Source of the DNA: DATKPC01 sp035524275
Lineage (GTDB): Bacteria; Pseudomonadota; Gammaproteobacteria; Burkholderiales; Burkholderiaceae_F
Length of the DNA: 6,025 nt
Reading direction: 5' to 3'
NCBI GenBank assembly: GCA_035524275.1
Contig: DATKPC010000021.1
Span: 1 to 6,025, forward strand
The notes under the pieces were generated by a model that saw only the letters and a list, made by a program, of their open reading frames with translations, was not told the DNA's origin and did no database searches. The position numbers and the translations under genes are program-made. Position 1 is the first letter of the stretch. Every line of letters starts with the position of its first letter. This document shows positions 6,016-6,025 of the stretch, one piece after another.

Positions 6016-6025
6016 CCGGGCGTCG

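Larger units (their letters stand above)
5682..6025 (+). repeat. Tandem array of a palindromic C/G-rich intergenic repeat (3 full units plus 1 partial)
   Basis: Units begin at 5682, 5781, 5878 and 5973 and measure 99, 97, 95 and at least 53 bp (cut by the window edge). Each has a C-rich tract beginning GCCCTCTCC, a 13-nt inner hairpin (CCCGC, 3-nt loop, GCGGG), the block GGGCGAGGGGCGA, a GGCGTCGCC box, and a conserved tail with GCAACGAGCAC and GGATCGCCCCTC. Unit 2 lost 2 bp near the middle (GCGCACCTG became GCACTTG), and unit 3 lost a further TC from the C-rich tract. The array starts 9 nt after the synthetase stop codon. It holds no credible gene; open frames on the minus strand through it give only low-complexity Arg/Gly/Ala-rich repeats. 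High unit identity points to recent duplication or ongoing homogenisation. Confidence 0.93.

Noticed and set aside
5682..6025. CRISPR array
   Set aside because: The segments between the palindromic cores are nearly identical from unit to unit, whereas CRISPR spacers are unique. No cas gene is present, and the unit length is too great.
5682..6025. Intrinsic transcription terminator after the synthetase
   Set aside because: Strong GC stems are present but no T-run follows any of them on the plus strand. A Rho-independent terminator cannot be supported, although 3'-end protection remains possible.
32..6025. Composite mobile element bounded by the inverted and tandem repeats
   Set aside because: There is no transposase, integrase or target-site duplication in the window. 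The repeats are of a dispersed intergenic type and the enclosed genes look native in composition.

Overview
The window is very GC-rich chromosomal DNA with strong third-position G/C preference, so long open frames appear by chance on the opposite strand. The gene content (a fused isobutyryl-CoA mutase of the type described from Cupriavidus, a DUF488 protein, and C/G-rich intergenic palindromes) fits a betaproteobacterium (Burkholderiales or Rhodocyclales-like). That assignment is inference from gene types and composition, not from a marker gene.

Layout. Positions 1-105 hold no gene. They contain a small perfect hairpin (3-18) and one inverted copy of a palindromic repeat (32-84). A DUF488 protein is encoded on the minus strand at 106-513. 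A 60-bp divergent gap (514-573) separates it from icmF on the plus strand (574-3900, 1108 aa), a complete fused adenosylcobalamin-dependent mutase with its own G-protein chaperone domain. After a 71-bp gap with a purine-rich, low-GC leader comes an AMP-forming acyl-CoA synthetase (3972-5672, 566 aa). From 5682 to the window edge is a non-coding tandem array of the repeat seen at the left end: three full units of 99, 97 and 95 bp plus the first 53 bp of a fourth. The array probably continues outside the window.

How the genes fit together. The synthetase and mutase are on one strand with no visible terminator between them, so they probably form a two-gene operon. The mutase has the Phe/Gln substrate-pocket pair (F613, Q757) of butyryl/isobutyryl-type enzymes rather than the Tyr/Arg pair of methylmalonyl-CoA mutase. 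The synthetase has Gly where acetyl-CoA synthetase has its pocket-closing Trp. The simplest reading is a short peripheral pathway: a short or branched carboxylic acid (isobutyrate, butyrate, possibly pivalate or isovalerate) is activated to its CoA thioester and its carbon skeleton is then rearranged into a form that beta-oxidation can use. The exact acid cannot be read from the sequence.

The enzymes belong to known families, and I see no clearly new biological system. The least explained part is the repeat. Copies occur just past the stop codons of both outward-facing genes, in the same orientation relative to each gene, and their differences fall partly in a hairpin loop while the stem is kept.
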